From: Synaphobranchus kaupii
Taxonomy: Eukaryota > Chordata > Actinopteri > Anguilliformes > Synaphobranchidae
Direction of reading: 5' to 3'
Assembly: GCA_029718625.1 (NCBI GenBank)
Contig: CM056377.1
Location: 36,346,457-36,410,456, forward strand
Length of the DNA: 64,000 nt
The position numbers and the translations under genes were made by a program. This document shows, in pieces, positions 23,070 to 34,950 of this stretch (positions within the stretch are counted from its first letter, which is position 1; each line of letters opens with the position of its first letter). The notes under the pieces were generated by a model that saw nothing but the letters and a program-made list of their open reading frames with translations, did no database searches and was not told where the DNA came from.

Positions 23070-24189
23070 TACCGTGCCCTCCACTATTATTGGCACCCCT
23101 GGTAAATATGAGTAAAAAGGGTTATAAAAAATTCACCGTTTGGTGAATTAGCTTTATGTCACACTGAAACAATGAGAAAAATACAACCTTTCATTCAAGT
23201 GAATTTATTATGAGAAAACAAAATCCCTCATCAAGAGGGACACAATTATTGGCACCCCTGCATTTATATATAGAATAAAGTAATCATTTTGAATATTTGG
23301 TCACATATCATTTGCATGCCATGACTTCCTGATGTCTGTGACTCAACAACATCAAAAGACTCTTGATATCTTATCTTCTGGTACTCTTACAAGCGATACT
23401 ATACCGTCTCTGCATTTGAATGGATCTCTATGGGAATTGGGGGGTGTGACTAGACTTAGCTGTAAATTATGCTGGAACAGTATGGAATACATGGTTGATA
23501 AAATGGCTGTAAGTCATCAAGGGTCCACAACCACCACTCTGCTGCCAGATATGCAGTAGATATGGATGGATCACTTTAAGGGTTGTTTCTCCTGACAAAT
23601 TTTCCTATTGAACTCTATGGAAAAATAAGTCAGGAGAAGAAACCCTTCAAGTTATCCATCCATATCTACTGTATTTCTGGCAGCAGAGCGATGGTTTAAG
23701 GCTTGTTTGATAAGTCAGACCCTTGATGACTGAGAGCCATTTAGCCAACCATGTGTTCCATACTGTTCCAGTGCGATTTACAGCTAAATCTAGTCTGACC
23801 CCCCCAATTCCCATAAAGATACATTCAAATGCAGAGATGCTATAGTATCACTTAATAATGAGATATTAAGAGTCTTTGGATGTTGTTGGGTCACAGATAT
23901 CAGGAAGTCATGGGATGCAAAAGATATGTGGCCAAATATTAAAAATGATTGCTTTGTTCTATATATAAATGCAGGGGTGCCAATAATTGTGGCACATGTG
24001 GTTTTGTTAAAAAATAATTATTTCTTGATGAGATTTTTTTTTTTATCATAATAAATTTACTTCAATTAAAGACTGAGTTTTTCCCATTTTTTCAGTATGA
24101 GATTAAGCCAATTCACCAAACAATTAATTTTTTATCACCCTTTTTACTCATCTTTACCAGGGGTGCCAATAATAGTGGAGGATACTGTA
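23070..24189. mobile_element. 1.1-kb palindromic Tc1/mariner-type non-autonomous element
   Basis: The left end CCTCCACTATTATTGGCACC and right end GGTGCCAATAATAGTGGAGG are exact complements, flanked by TA on both sides, as in Tc1/mariner insertions. Inner arms continue to pair for about 500 bases each, including CTGCTGCCAGATATGCAG / CTGTATTTCTGGCAGCAG and TGAATGGATCTCTATGGGAA / TTCCCATAAAGATACATTCA. There is no transposase, only short frames in the arms. The inner part, about 23330-23930, recurs at 43920-44650 with different outer ends. Confidence 0.88.
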
Positions 24190-24754
24190 TATATAATTTT
24201 GACGTATTTTTACAAATTTGCACTTTTCATTGCCGATATTTCTGTTCAGAGATTTTTTTGGCCCGTCACAAAGAGAGACTCGATCAGTTGCGCCTTGATC
24301 TGTTAAATAAGGTTAGTGTTGTTTTTCGGTGGAAGTCCCCTTTAACTCGCAAACAGAAAAAAATGCACGGCAATAATATGTGCAATAATCTCACAGACCA
24401 CATTCAGGTGGTTTTGTTGTGTTTATGTTTTGGGTACCCAACCCCAGATTCTTTCTAGCAACATCAGTCAGCTGTCTCTCTCCTTTTGCAAAACAGCAGT
24501 AAAACAGTGGGACTGAGAGTAGTGCTATGTGACTATCAAAGTGTTCTTGTGCAGGCACACTATTTCAATTTGACTGTGAGGAAGCTAGCTTCAGACTTAC
24601 TGAAACATGGACATTTACACAGAATAAATGATTTTGCAAGGACTGCCATTTTGCAAAAAATGTCTGAGGGGATCTTTCTCTATAGCTTTTATTTGGCATC
24701 TTTATTATAGCTGGCATACACTAATTTCCGGGCTACCATGACATCATACTTTAG

Positions 24755-24815
24755 ATAACATATTACATTACAGTCACTGAGCAGACACTCTTATCCAGAG
24801 CCATGTACAGTAGAT
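24755..24815 (-). mobile_element. SINE/L2-type 3' tail, minus strand
   Basis: CATTACAGTCACTGAGCAGA, then CACTCTTATCCAGAGCCATG is the complement of the fish SINE/L2 tail seen at 12925, diverged. Confidence 0.6.
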
Positions 24816-26399
24816 TAGATTTATTTTCTATTAGTTAATAATGTGGGCATGAATGCTTTTTCTCCCCAATTTGAAATGCCCAATCATGCTCATGACATGA
24901 TGCGTTGCTCATGGCAACCGCCAGTATTGATTCGGGAGAGTTCAGATAAGCATGTGCACTCCTTCAATGTGTGATGTCAGCTGTCGTCTCATCACACGGT
25001 GCTTCACAAGTTGGGCTCGCACAGACATGAGCCAGAGGAAGACACTTCATATGAAGCTTAATAGGCAAACTTACTGGCACTCTATCACCCAGCGGTGATC
25101 AAGCGATGCTTGATGCAAGCTATAGCTCTTTGCATATACACATTTTAGTAAGTACTGCTTATACATTTCAATCTCATGCAATCTCATGAAAATGTCCTGG
25201 TTTTGGTAGGGTCCTGTTCTTCACAAAAAAACCTTAATATATTAAAATTTGTATAAGTGTCCTTATTTGAAAGATATATGCTGTAGCACTGAGATATGAA
25301 TAACCAGGTGCAATCTAAAATGAAAAAATAATTGCTATTTTGCCCAGATGCAATTCTAGAAAATATGGAGCTTCAAGGATTTTCAGTTTACTTTTTGAAA
25401 AATGTGTTTTTGAAATAGTGGCTGACAGCTGCTTTTTTGCTCCCCAGGGATATTCTGAACAGCCCTCATATCACACATTTCTAAAAATAGAACAAACAAC
25501 ACTCAAATGGAGAGTCTCAGTTGGGCAGAATGAAGAATGAACAAGAATGAGCAGCAATAAATGCATCCATTATGTCGCTGGTTAATTTTTTTAATCAGAG
25601 CGAACTGTAAGAGGTGATTTTTTTTTTGGCTTGAAGGTGGAACAAAACATGATTTAGACTGAGTCATTCGCCCCTGGCAGGAGAACATTCAGTTCAGTAA
25701 ACTTCTCTGACCCCATCCTCATGGACGTCTAGTGTTTGAGTTATTGTGAGCGAGATAAGTACTCTGTTAAATGGTACTTTACAGTGTTTCACCTGGGAAT
25801 CAAAGTTGGTTCCATTCCCACTTTCAGCACTACAGCACTACTGCCCACAGTTAAAAAGGACTGAAAATTATACAGGGGATTTATATATATTTCTGACTGT
25901 AATTCTGATATTGTTGTTGCAATAAGAATATAACTGCGTCTTTGGAAGAACAGAAAGGTTTAATTATCTATATTGACCTAACCTCATTTTAAATGTACGA
26001 TGTTGGGCAAACTGCCTTTAGAAATGAAATATTTTGACAAATCGAAAGAAATAACATAAGGATTACATACCTTAATCTATCATCTAATTGTTTCGACAAC
26101 CAGTACTGTTTTGCTTTGGAAATTTGTGAACTCACAAAAACACATGAAATTAAATCACTAAATTTATTAAGTACACTTTTTTTACATTTGGGATTTCAGC
26201 ATGAGCTTTATAAAAAGGAATATTTTTTATAAAAATATGTTTTATATTTTTTTAATTAAATGTACACCTGCATTCATGTTGGTTTTTCCTGCTCTAAATC
26301 AGATTTGAAAATCATAATTTGGCAAGCAGCCCACGCTAGCATTCCTCCAGCATTGAAGGGGATCTCTTCACAGTCATAATGGGTGACTCCCCCATGAGG

Positions 26400-26930
26400 T
26401 GATCCCTGGGCACAACAGAAGGGACAGTGTCTCTTTGCACTGGTTATAAAGTGGGTCTTCTCTTCTCGTAATGATAGAGGACGGGGCCATGTGGCGGGTT
26501 GGGTGCGTCACCTTGGCTCTGAGGGCAAAGGTGTGCAGCTGGGTAGTTGCGCATTGGGGGACCCCGGTTATCATAATGGGCGTGGGACAAGCATGCCTTC
26601 TAGGTGCTCTGCCTCCTTAGTCAAGCTTCATTTCCTACAAACTCTCAGCTTTCAGATCTTGCCAGAGTTTCTGGAGAGCTTAGGTGCCGGACCGGAGAAC
26701 GTAGCCAAGAAGCAGGTCTGGGCCAGATCACCTTTGTCAACATCCCCATGTCTCTTGGCTTCTTTTCTCACGTCTGCGAAAGACATCGTCGGGGTGGTCA
26801 AGGTTAATGTTCTCCGCTCACATCGCAATGTACAGTCTTGCAGACCATCCAGGAACTGATCCTGCATCAGATGGTCTGTGTTACCTATAGTGGTCAGGGC
26901 CATTCAGTTTCAGCTTGCAGAACTGAGACC
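26400..26930 (-). pseudogene. Degenerate retrotransposon gag-like fragment
   Basis: Read on the minus strand, 26903 to 26652 gives a frame with the pattern QDQFLDGLQD, then LRCERR, then MSFADVRKEAKRHGDVDK. That order (D-x-F-x-x-G-L, basic stretch, T-F-x-x-V/A-R-x-E-A) is typical of the capsid-end of gag proteins of Ty3/gypsy-like elements and of fish gag-derived CCHC proteins. The frame is broken below 26650 and no intact zinc knuckle, protease or polymerase is seen. Residue patterns only; no search was run. The + strand 122-codon frame over the same bases is taken as a shadow. Confidence 0.5.
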
Positions 26931-28363
26931 ATCTCTGTTGGCTCTTGTTTGTAGCTAAAATCAGAGAACTGCAGCAGGAATCTGGTTCCCTGGGTGCAGT
27001 TCTTGGTCAAAATTTTCCTTTTCATCATCAGTTAAAAGTTTTACTAATATTTCTGGCTGCACACGGTTGGGTACTTTACACATTTTAAATATTTAAATTT
27101 GGATTACCATTCTCTAAGTCTAACATCAGAGTTTTTACCCTGAAATTTACCCCTACATACCTGAGAATTAAGGCATGAACATAGGCACAAAGGTGTCTTA
27201 GTTGGTGTCTTCTGAATCAGACATTGTACTGGTTACTAAGGGTAAATAAGCAAGGTACATCAATGGCAAGAGCAAAGACCAGACAATAGAATTTTGTGTA
27301 AAAATACAAAGCTTTAATGTATAATGCACACATAATACATATTTCATGACTTGCCAGCCAACAAGTAAGCTACAAAGCCCTTGTATACCATGAATCTAGT
27401 CCACGTTGGACTGTACCCAAAACATGTACAAATCTAATTGAGCAAGCGTGAGGTCTTTTCATTCTTACAGACATTTTTTCAGAAATTCCAATGGTCACTG
27501 ACCTCGTGTGTTTGTTTATAAAGTACAACAAGTAATACTAGCTTTAATTTCTAGCTCAAATGTAAGGATTGAGCAAATTGTGTTTAATAAATGAAGGCTG
27601 CCCCCGAATCAGTTTTTATTGAAAGAATATGGTCACACCGTACGGAATTCCACCTTCATCTCTGTCCGTGACACCCTAAAATGGGTGTAGGAAATTACTT
27701 ATTTCCCTCTAATCTCAGAGCCCACTTGGACATAATTTTGAACTACCTTTTAGAACTGCACTCTCACCTCTCGATTTAGTGACTCAGTCTCCCCTGCCAC
27801 AGTTCCAATCAACAGTCACTGCCCCTCACGATCGCACTGCCTCATGCCTGAGTAACTCATTAGCGAAATAAGTGGGGAGTATGTCATTTAATCACAACTG
27901 CTTGACCACAATTGACTCCACATTTTATTTATTTCTGTGTGAAATAATGCGGTGCCTTCATAAGAGGGATGATGTATGCCCAATTTCCGTGGCATATCTC
28001 TAGGCGAGCCATCCTTGTGTGCATTAGCTGAGAAAGGTTAATGTTTGGAATTTTCCACAATGCTCAGTTAAAGGATATTGGATCACTTGTCACCGCAGTC
28101 AGAGCAGATACAGTTATGTTATGATGCAGCTCAGGGACTATTTGGTTTATGAGCAGACCAGGCATCTTCCCCATTTCGAAAACTGTTCAGACAATCTGGC
28201 TTGGCATTGTGGAAGGGATCAATTTTTGTGTTGATTCCAAAATATCTTGTCCTTGGGAAATGAATGTCTTGCACCCTGTTACACTCCTCTATGCCAAAGG
28301 TTTTTAAACAAACCTGAGGACAGTCGAACCAGTGGAGTGAAGTGAACAGGTCTTAAATGTATA

Positions 28364-28889
28364 CAGTGCCCTCCATAATGTTTGGAACAAAGATGTTTTT
28401 TCTTGAGTTGGCTCTGTACCCTGTAATTTAAAATTAGTTTGATTCTCAGCTTTTATTAAAGCATATTTTTTATACATTTTATTTTCACCATGTAGAAATG
28501 AAAGATTTCTTTTTACATAGCCCCCCTCCATTTCAGGGCACCAGCCTTTTTGGGACAAATGGCTTCACAGGTGTTTCTGATTAGTCAGGTGGGTTCAATT
28601 GCTTCTGCAGTGCAAGTATATGAGAGCTTTCAGTACACTTTCTGTGATTCTTGATTCTCGTTGTGCTGTGCCAATGAACCTCAAGGAAGCCATTATGTGG
28701 CTGAGAAATAAGAAAAAAACAGTCAGAGACATAGGCCACAAAGTGTTTGTAAGGCTATGTGTAAAAAGTGTGATACATTCTACTCGATATTAAAAGCTGA
28801 CCGTGTGCACTTTAACCTCATATTCATTATTTAATTTCAAATCCAATGTGCTGGAGTACAGAGCCAAAACAACAAAAATTGTGTCACTG
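28364..28889. mobile_element. Tc1/mariner-type element, internally deleted
   Basis: The left end CAGTGCCCTCCATAATGTTT is a typical fish Tc1-like terminus. The right end pairs with it in its inner part (CAAAACAACAAAAATTGTGT then CACTG). TA lies outside both ends (28362-28363 and 28890-28891). At 526 bases it is too short for a transposase; a short frame near 28675-28740 (LKEAIMWLRNKKKTVRDIG-like) may be a transposase N-terminal remnant. Confidence 0.75.
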
Positions 28890-28926
28890 TATTAATACTA
28901 AATATGTATTACATTTCAGCTATACA

Positions 28927-28993
<67 letters not shown>
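28927..28993. repeat. (AT)n microsatellite, 67 bases
   Basis: Uninterrupted AT dinucleotides, directly abutting the palindromic element that starts at about 28990. Confidence 0.97.
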
Positions 28994-28995
<2 letters not shown>

Positions 28996-29782
28996 TATTC
29001 CATGTAAAATCAATCAATTCTGGGAAAAGTTCCCACCTAACCCCCTAACCCCCTTTTTTTGTACATTAACTATAATCTATTTAATAAAGCAATGCAAAAA
29101 TTAAAAGAGTAAATTATACTATGCATTTCTTGTGAGTTATGGCCCCCTGAAGTACCTAGGGGTAGCTTAAATTCTGGCTCTTTTTAATTCGCATTAAATT
29201 TTCAGTCATTTCTGAGCCCTCATAGCTTCATAAGTAAAGGTGCTAGCCACATGACATTTTCAGGGCTCAAAGATACAGTGTGGCTGTGTTTAAAACTGTC
29301 TGATCTATTTTACATGTATAACACATTATCACAATCTCAAGCCAAAGTTTCAGTTTCATTCAGGTCAATTCATTCTACAACAAACTAACAAACCAATATC
29401 ACGGGATATATCACAGTATCAACGTTCAAACTGCACCATTGTAATGTCTGTGGCCTAGCCTAATACAAGCAGGCATTAGTAGCATGTGCATATAATCTGT
29501 TTTCTGGGAATTTGTCATAGAAATCACAACTTCAATGTATCTTTGAGCCCTGAAAATGTCATGTGCTTAGCACCTTTAGTTATGAAGCGAAATAAAAGTC
29601 CGAATTTCAGATACCCCTAGGTACTTCAAGGGGCCATAACTCGCAAGATATTCATAGTATAAAGTTTACATTTTGCATAGCTTCATTAAATAGATTATAG
29701 TTAATCTATAGTTACAAAAAAATGATTCCAAGGGGATCAGGTGGGAAGCACTGATTGATTTTAAATGGAATGAGCCATATAT
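28990..29782. mobile_element. Palindromic DNA element, about 790 bp
   Basis: Two arms of about 250-290 bases are inverted copies: left ATTCCATGTAAAATCAATCA against right TGATTGATTTTAAATGGAAT; left GTTATGGCCCCCTGAAGTAC against right GTACTTCAAGGGGCCATAAC; left CATGACATTTTCAGGGCTCA against right TGAGCCCTGAAAATGTCATG. The spacer is about 29290-29525. It inserted at or next to the AT repeat, as TA-targeting elements do. No coding region. Confidence 0.85.
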
Positions 29783-30099
29783 TCTAATAGTATTCTATTT
29801 TAGTTAGGAAGAAAGCCACATTTAATGATATTGACACAGAACATTTCTGGTTCACAGATAAATGTATTTAGAAATTTGAGAAGGTTTCAAAATTTGCATC
29901 TCTATATTAGGATGTGATTGGATTCGCACAGCTCAGCCTTAATCTGTACAGACAGAGCACGGGCAGAGAAAGCTGCTGTAGCTAGAAAAACAGATGTCAC
30001 GGGGAAAGCTTGAGAGCCTAGAGAGCTCACTGTTATTGTAACGCACTTATATTAGTTAATAAATTAGAGCTGTGAATGATTTAGCTCGTATTCCTTCCA

Positions 30100-30330
30100 G
30101 TGGGATCTGAAGCCTATAACAGCGCCTGCTCCTTCAGCTCATTCTCTCGGTACAGGTCGTGCCTCTGCTGCACTGCAGAGGATCCAGGCCGTGCGGCGGC
30201 GGTTCGCTCGGCAAGAGCAGAGCGGAGCTCGACACCCACGGGTGGGAGCACCGCCGTCACAAGTGGAGGATCCGCAGCACCCTCGTTTCGCATTGCAGAG
30301 AGATGGAGAGTCCTTCACATCAAGCAAGTC
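30100..30330. other. GC-rich orphan island
   Basis: GC and CpG rise sharply (GCGGCGGCGGTTCGCTCGG) and open frames exist in all + phases. An acceptor-like CTGCTGCACTGCAG is present, but no consensus donor closes an exon in phase with 34528, and the peptides match nothing I know. Left as unexplained. Confidence 0.3.
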
Positions 30331-30417
30331 AGGCAGATCTGCGGCTGACAGCTTTTTATTACAAAACACCTCAGATTTCCAATTTGATCAACGCATCACA
30401 ACCACTACAGCATTATA

Positions 30418-30956
30418 CACTGCCTGGCCAAAAAAAAAATCCCACACTGTAATATTTTGTTGGGACCGCCTTTAGCTTTGATTACGGCACGCATTCATCG
30501 TGGCATTGTTTCGACAACCTTATGCAACGTCACAACATTTATTTCCATCCAGAGTTGCATTCATTTTTGGCGGAGATCTTGTATTGACGACGGGAGAGTC
30601 GAACCACTCCGTAAAGTCTTCTCCAGCACATCCCAAAGACTTTCAATGGGGTTAAGGTGTCTAGTGGCCAATTCATGTGTGAAAATGATTCCTCATGCCC
30701 CCTGAACCACTCTTTCACAATTTGAGCCCGATTAATCTTGGCGTTGTCGTCCAGGAATATGCCCATTGATGGGATAACCTGGTCATTCAGTACATTCAGG
30801 TACTCAGCTGACTTCATTTTATTGCTGCATAACATTGCTGAGCCTAGACCTGACCAATTGAAGCAACCCCAGATCATAACACTGCCTCCAGAGGCTTGTA
30901 CAGTGGGCACTATACATGACGGGTGCAACAGCGACTTTTTTTTTAGCCAGGCAGTG
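30418..30956 (-). mobile_element. Tc1-like element with a broken transposase fragment
   Basis: The ends CACTGCCTGGCCAAAAAAAA and TTTTAGCCAGGCAGTG are inverted, with TA outside both (30416-30417 and 30957-30958). On the minus strand 30928 to about 30700 reads as the second half of a Tc1-family DDE transposase: [10 protein letters not shown], then a [19 protein letters not shown] segment in place of the usual D-N-A-x-x-H motif, then HMNWP. After that the frame is disturbed and the conserved S-P-D-L-N-P-I-E region is not intact. The 539-bp length shows the 5' half of the gene is deleted. Confidence 0.85.
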
Positions 30957-31791
30957 TAAAGAAAAACATTATCTCACGGGCTCCCAAAAAATTGTTTTAG
31001 TTTAACACACTCAGAAGAGACAGGCTGTATTATTTATTGTGTGGCTGTGCACCAGGAAGCCCCATGGATTCATTCAGAAGGTGAGCAGGAATACAATGAC
31101 CGTCCGATGTGAATTAACCTGCTGTAGAACACTGCATTGGACAGCCAATCTGTGAATACAAAGAACAGTGTTGGCAGACACAGCGTCTATTCCATTCCGT
31201 CCCCACCCAGATCATTTGATACATTCACATCTGCACACAGGCACACCCTCTTATTTGAGGTTATAACAGTGCAGTGCCATCAGCGGCTTAGATCCTGTCT
31301 TGACTGCCAGATGCCTGCTCCCATTCATTCACATCCATGCTGTCATCCCAGAGCCAGAGTAAGATCAGACTAATCACATTTTACAGCAGTAATCCATACA
31401 GATGCATGAAGCACTTATTTAGACATATTTGTTTTACAGATCAGTTTATCCCATTTCAAATGCAGCAGCACAGTCACAAACACCGTATCATTCTGTCATG
31501 GGACTGACTGCTCAATTGACTGCACTTGTCCTGTAGGCCACATACAAAATAGCTTTAGTATCAAGGGCTTTCACAGGGCGCACAATAGTCTGAGTTGACA
31601 CAATAACACTTGACAGTTCAATAGCAATTTGATGTTTTGGTTTTCATCATGCCGTGACACTACTCAAAAAACAATGTTCATTGCCGTTTTTAAAATGTCA
31701 AGGTGTAATATGTCCAAAACATTTTCAGACTCTAGATTTTCTGTGAAAAACTCCTCAAACTGCCCCACGAGGACAGACATTGTTTTTAAAA

Positions 31792-31990
31792 ATTCAATTC
31801 AATTCAATTCAATTTTATTTGTATAGTGCTTTTTACAGAAAACTGTCACAAAGACGCTGCACAGAGAAACAGAAGGAAAATTTAGCAAAAAACCAGGCCT
31901 TAACCCCCAACTAGCAGAACGAGGTAAAAACTCCCCGGTGGGAAGAAAAGTGGCGAGAAAAATTCAGAAAAAATGCCGGTTATATTTTGC
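31792..31990 (+). repeat. Dispersed repeat with (AATTC)n start, copy 2
   Basis: Runs of ATTCAATTCAATTCAATTCA lead into TTTTATTTGTATAGTGCTTT, then AACTGTCACAAAGACGCTGC. Same family and orientation as 19415-19640. Confidence 0.65.
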
Positions 31991-33064
31991 TACAAAGTGT
32001 TATCTCTCAAAACCACACCCAATAGTGCACCGCTCATGGGGTTCATTTGGTAAGATGACTATTGGCACGTGTTGTGTAAAAAGGACTTGAAGCAGCTGTA
32101 GAATGTTTCTATTGGAGTGAATTAAGGGAAAAAGCACATGCACGTTTCTGGGTTAGATGCAGATTCAGAAGATAGGAGTTGCCTTATTAGCGGATGTAGT
32201 TGTTGCCTGAGCTGTTCATGTCGGAGTCATGCCTGCTCACTTTACTCACTGCAGTGTGGGGACAGCGCTTCCCTCCCGAGATGCTTTCATCGTCAATCCC
32301 AGGGAAAAAAACTGAATAAAATATTAATTTATGAGTTTTATTAAGCTCAAACCCTCAGGAGCCTTGAATACGTTGGGATATTAACAAGGCATGTTCTCCT
32401 TTCGTCTCTGTCACTCTGCAGTTGTAAAATGGAACACTCCGATCAAAACTATCAAATGGATCCTGGCATACAGGGCTTTTATCTTCACAATCGCTCTGAC
32501 ATTGGAAAGGACTAAATGGGTTTTCAGAAAGGCGGAGCACTTTAACATACAGTACCTCCTTGAATCTGGAGGAATATTTTACAAATATTAATTTTCCTTT
32601 TTTATAAAGGAAGGGAAATTAAATTGCATATTTAAGATGAACAAGAAAAAACATGATGACCCAAAACGATTAAAATTTCTTTAGAAATCTTTATTTGCAC
32701 CCCCATTCCTTTTGCTAATGAGGTGTCCTTTAAAAAAAAGCATATAAATGTTTTCTGCTGAGTGTACTCATGTTATACAACCTGTTATATAACGTGCTTG
32801 AAATATCTGGAGATTTTCATAGGTTTTTTATCACAAGGGGAAACCGGCAAACTGCTGCTTGTGTAAAAAAAGAATTACTCTTGCCTTTGAAGATTTCAAA
32901 AGTGGCTCAGTGAGCATGTGCACGTGTGCGTGTCTAGATTACGCTATTTTGTGTCTGCATGCTTGCCTTCATGTTGGCTTGGTTTGTCGCTGTCCGCAAA
33001 AGTTTGTGAGTCTGAGCGTCTGTGTGTGTGAGAGAAGTGTATCTGTACACATGCATCCGCACAA

Positions 33065-33292
33065 TGGGCCTCATGTATAAACTGTGCATACGTACAAAAA
33101 ATATACTTACGCCAGTTTCCCCGCCATCAGAGTCGCCAATTCCCACAGTCTCAAAAATGTGTGTATGCATACTCTGCGTAAATGTGTGCAGGTTTTGACA
33201 TCAAGTTTGTTTTTTATAAATCCCAAATCTGTGGGGAAAGTGGCGTACACATTTTATTGTACGTATGCACGTATGTTTATACACGAGGCCCA
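33065..33292. mobile_element. MITE, 228 bp, GGGCCTC...GAGGCCC ends
   Basis: Left TGGGCCTCATGTATAAAC pairs with right GTTTATACACGAGGCCCA, and the inner TGCATACGTACAA pairs with TTGTACGTATGCA. Non-coding. Confidence 0.85.
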
Positions 33293-33852
33293 ATATGTTT
33301 GTGCTTGTATGCGCAGATGTGGGGGTGTTTTTGCGTGCTCGGCAGTGTTTCTGTACAGATGGGAATGGAGGCTCTGTCAATCTGGTGCCTCATGGGTGTG
33401 AAACTCTTTTACAAACAGCACATCCCCCGATCATACAGTGCAGGAAACAATGCTGGCATCGAGTGGGAGTGCGCCATGTTTTATTCCCATTTTTTATTAC
33501 AAATTGTAGACAGAGGAACAATTTGTAGTCATTCTTTGGGAAATAAATGACAAAATATTTAATGGCCCGGTGATGCAGAAATGTTTTACTGTTAGACCAA
33601 AGATGTAAATCAAATGCAGTCGCTGTAGGTACATGTTGGAAGCGCAGTCCTGCAATCCATGGATTGTGCAGAACAGTTGTTCTCGCCATTCTCTTTCATT
33701 TAGAATTATGTTTGATACCATGAAGGCGAAGGGAATTTGCGTCTCTCTCATGGCTGATCTGAGTCGGTTGTGGTTCAGTTCTCTGTGGTCGTGATTGCGG
33801 GGAAAACACACTGCCGAAACATATCAGCCTCACAATTATCACCGCCTTGCAT

Positions 33853-34320
33853 TTTAACCCTCCTGTTATGTTCCGGGTCAATTTGACGTCTCTTAAAAAA
33901 CCAGTTAACCTTATTTTTTCATCTTCACACTGTATGACTTTTCCTAATTTGTTGGGATTAAATAGTAAACACGCAATAAACAAAACGCTATCTTTTAAAA
34001 AGTCCTGTACCAACTCTGTATACAAAGGTGTTGTGTGGGGTCATTTGTGAGGTAGCTGTATAACATGCAAGAAAAAATACAACTTTTTTTATTTTTTACC
34101 TCAGATTTTTTGTGCCTGAATTCTGGTGGCACTTTCCCGTAGGTTTTAAACTTCACCAACTTTCACTCTAAATTGAGATGTTTCATCACAGATTTTTTAT
34201 ATTTAGGGATAAAAGGGTAGTCAATTGGGAGACACACAAAAGGTGAAACTGAAAAAAAATATTTCTAGTACAAGTTTAAACTTTTAGGGTCAATTTGACC
34301 GCAAACATAAAAGGCGTCAT
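33853..34320. mobile_element. Possible TTAA-flanked non-autonomous element, 600 bp before exon 6
   Basis: The left end TTAACCCTCCTGTTATGTTC followed by CGGGTCAATTTGAC resembles a common fish DNA-element terminus. About 450 bases on, AGGGTCAATTTGACCGC then ATAAAAGG is the likely degraded opposite end. The second TTAA is not clear. Confidence 0.45.
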
Positions 34321-34527
34321 AAAATGTCAACATAATATGAGGTATGTATTATGGCAGGAGTTTTAACGTGAATTTGAGAGTAAAGATTTGCTATTACTCA
34401 AGTCTCAATGTGGAGAGATGGTTGTGTGTACACATACTTGTACATATGTGCGTGTTTTTGTGTGGCATTACAGGGCATGGATGAAGTTTAGAGTCTCACC
34501 GCCAGGATCTCTCCTTATGTCTCCCAG

Positions 34528-34950
34528 GTGCTGTCACTAGGGGCAGACGTCCTCCCAGAGTACAAACTCCAGGCTCCCCGTATCCACAAATGGACTGTCC
34601 TGCACTACAGCCCCTTCAAGGCGGTGTGGGACTGGCTGATCCTCCTGCTGGTCATCTACACGGCCATCTTGACCCCCTACTCCGCCGCCTTCCTCCTCAA
34701 CGACCACGAGGAGGTGGCCATGCAGAACTGTGTCTACTCCTGCAGCCCGCTCAACGTGGTCGACCTCATAGTGGACATCATGTTCATCATCGACATCCTC
34801 ATCAACTTCCGCACCACCTACGTGAATGCCAACGACGAGGTGGTCAGCCATCCCTTCCGCATCGCCGTGCACTACTTCAAGGGCTGGTTCCTCATTGATA
34901 TGGTGGCCGCCATTCCCTTCGATCTTCTCATATACCGTAATGGAGAAGAG
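34528..34950 (+). CDS. kcnh2: kcnh2 exon 6 equivalent: S1 to S3
   Basis: 141 codons, phase 0 at both ends, acceptor CTCCCAG and donor GTGAGA. Starts [20 protein letters not shown], the segment just before S1 at which mammalian ERG1a and 1b isoforms become identical. S1 is about residues 30-56 of this exon, S2 about 74-99, S3 about 107-135. The voltage-sensor acidic residues are in place: Asp35 in S1 (hERG D411), Asp79 and Asp83 in S2 (D456, D460) and Asp124 in S3 (D501). The S1-S2 loop is one residue shorter than in hERG and diverged. Codons are strongly GC-ending, unlike the flanking introns. Confidence 0.97.

Larger units (their letters stand above)
11642..34527 (+). other. kcnh2: Proposed 22.9-kb intron between the alternative first exon and exon 6
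   Basis: It is bounded by GTGAGG at 11642 and CTCCCAG at 34521-34527 if the 11495 exon is used. No exon encoding the PAS or proximal N-terminal region is seen inside. The content is mostly AT-rich single-copy DNA with the repeats listed separately, plus two GC-rich islands (16.1-16.6 kb and 30.1-30.3 kb) that stay unexplained. Confidence 0.5.

Noticed and set aside
26491..26859. 122-codon + strand open frame
   Set aside because: Lies over the minus-strand gag-like fragment and has no recognisable motif.
30159..30452. ERG1b-type first exon at 30.1-30.3 kb
   Set aside because: Superficial Arg-rich similarity to the mammalian 1b tail, but no ATG start in the relevant frame and no donor in phase 0.
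34537..34898. Second + frame and minus-strand frame over exon 6, and similar ones over exons 7, 9, 12 and 13
   Set aside because: Shadows of GC-rich exons whose channel frame is unmistakable.
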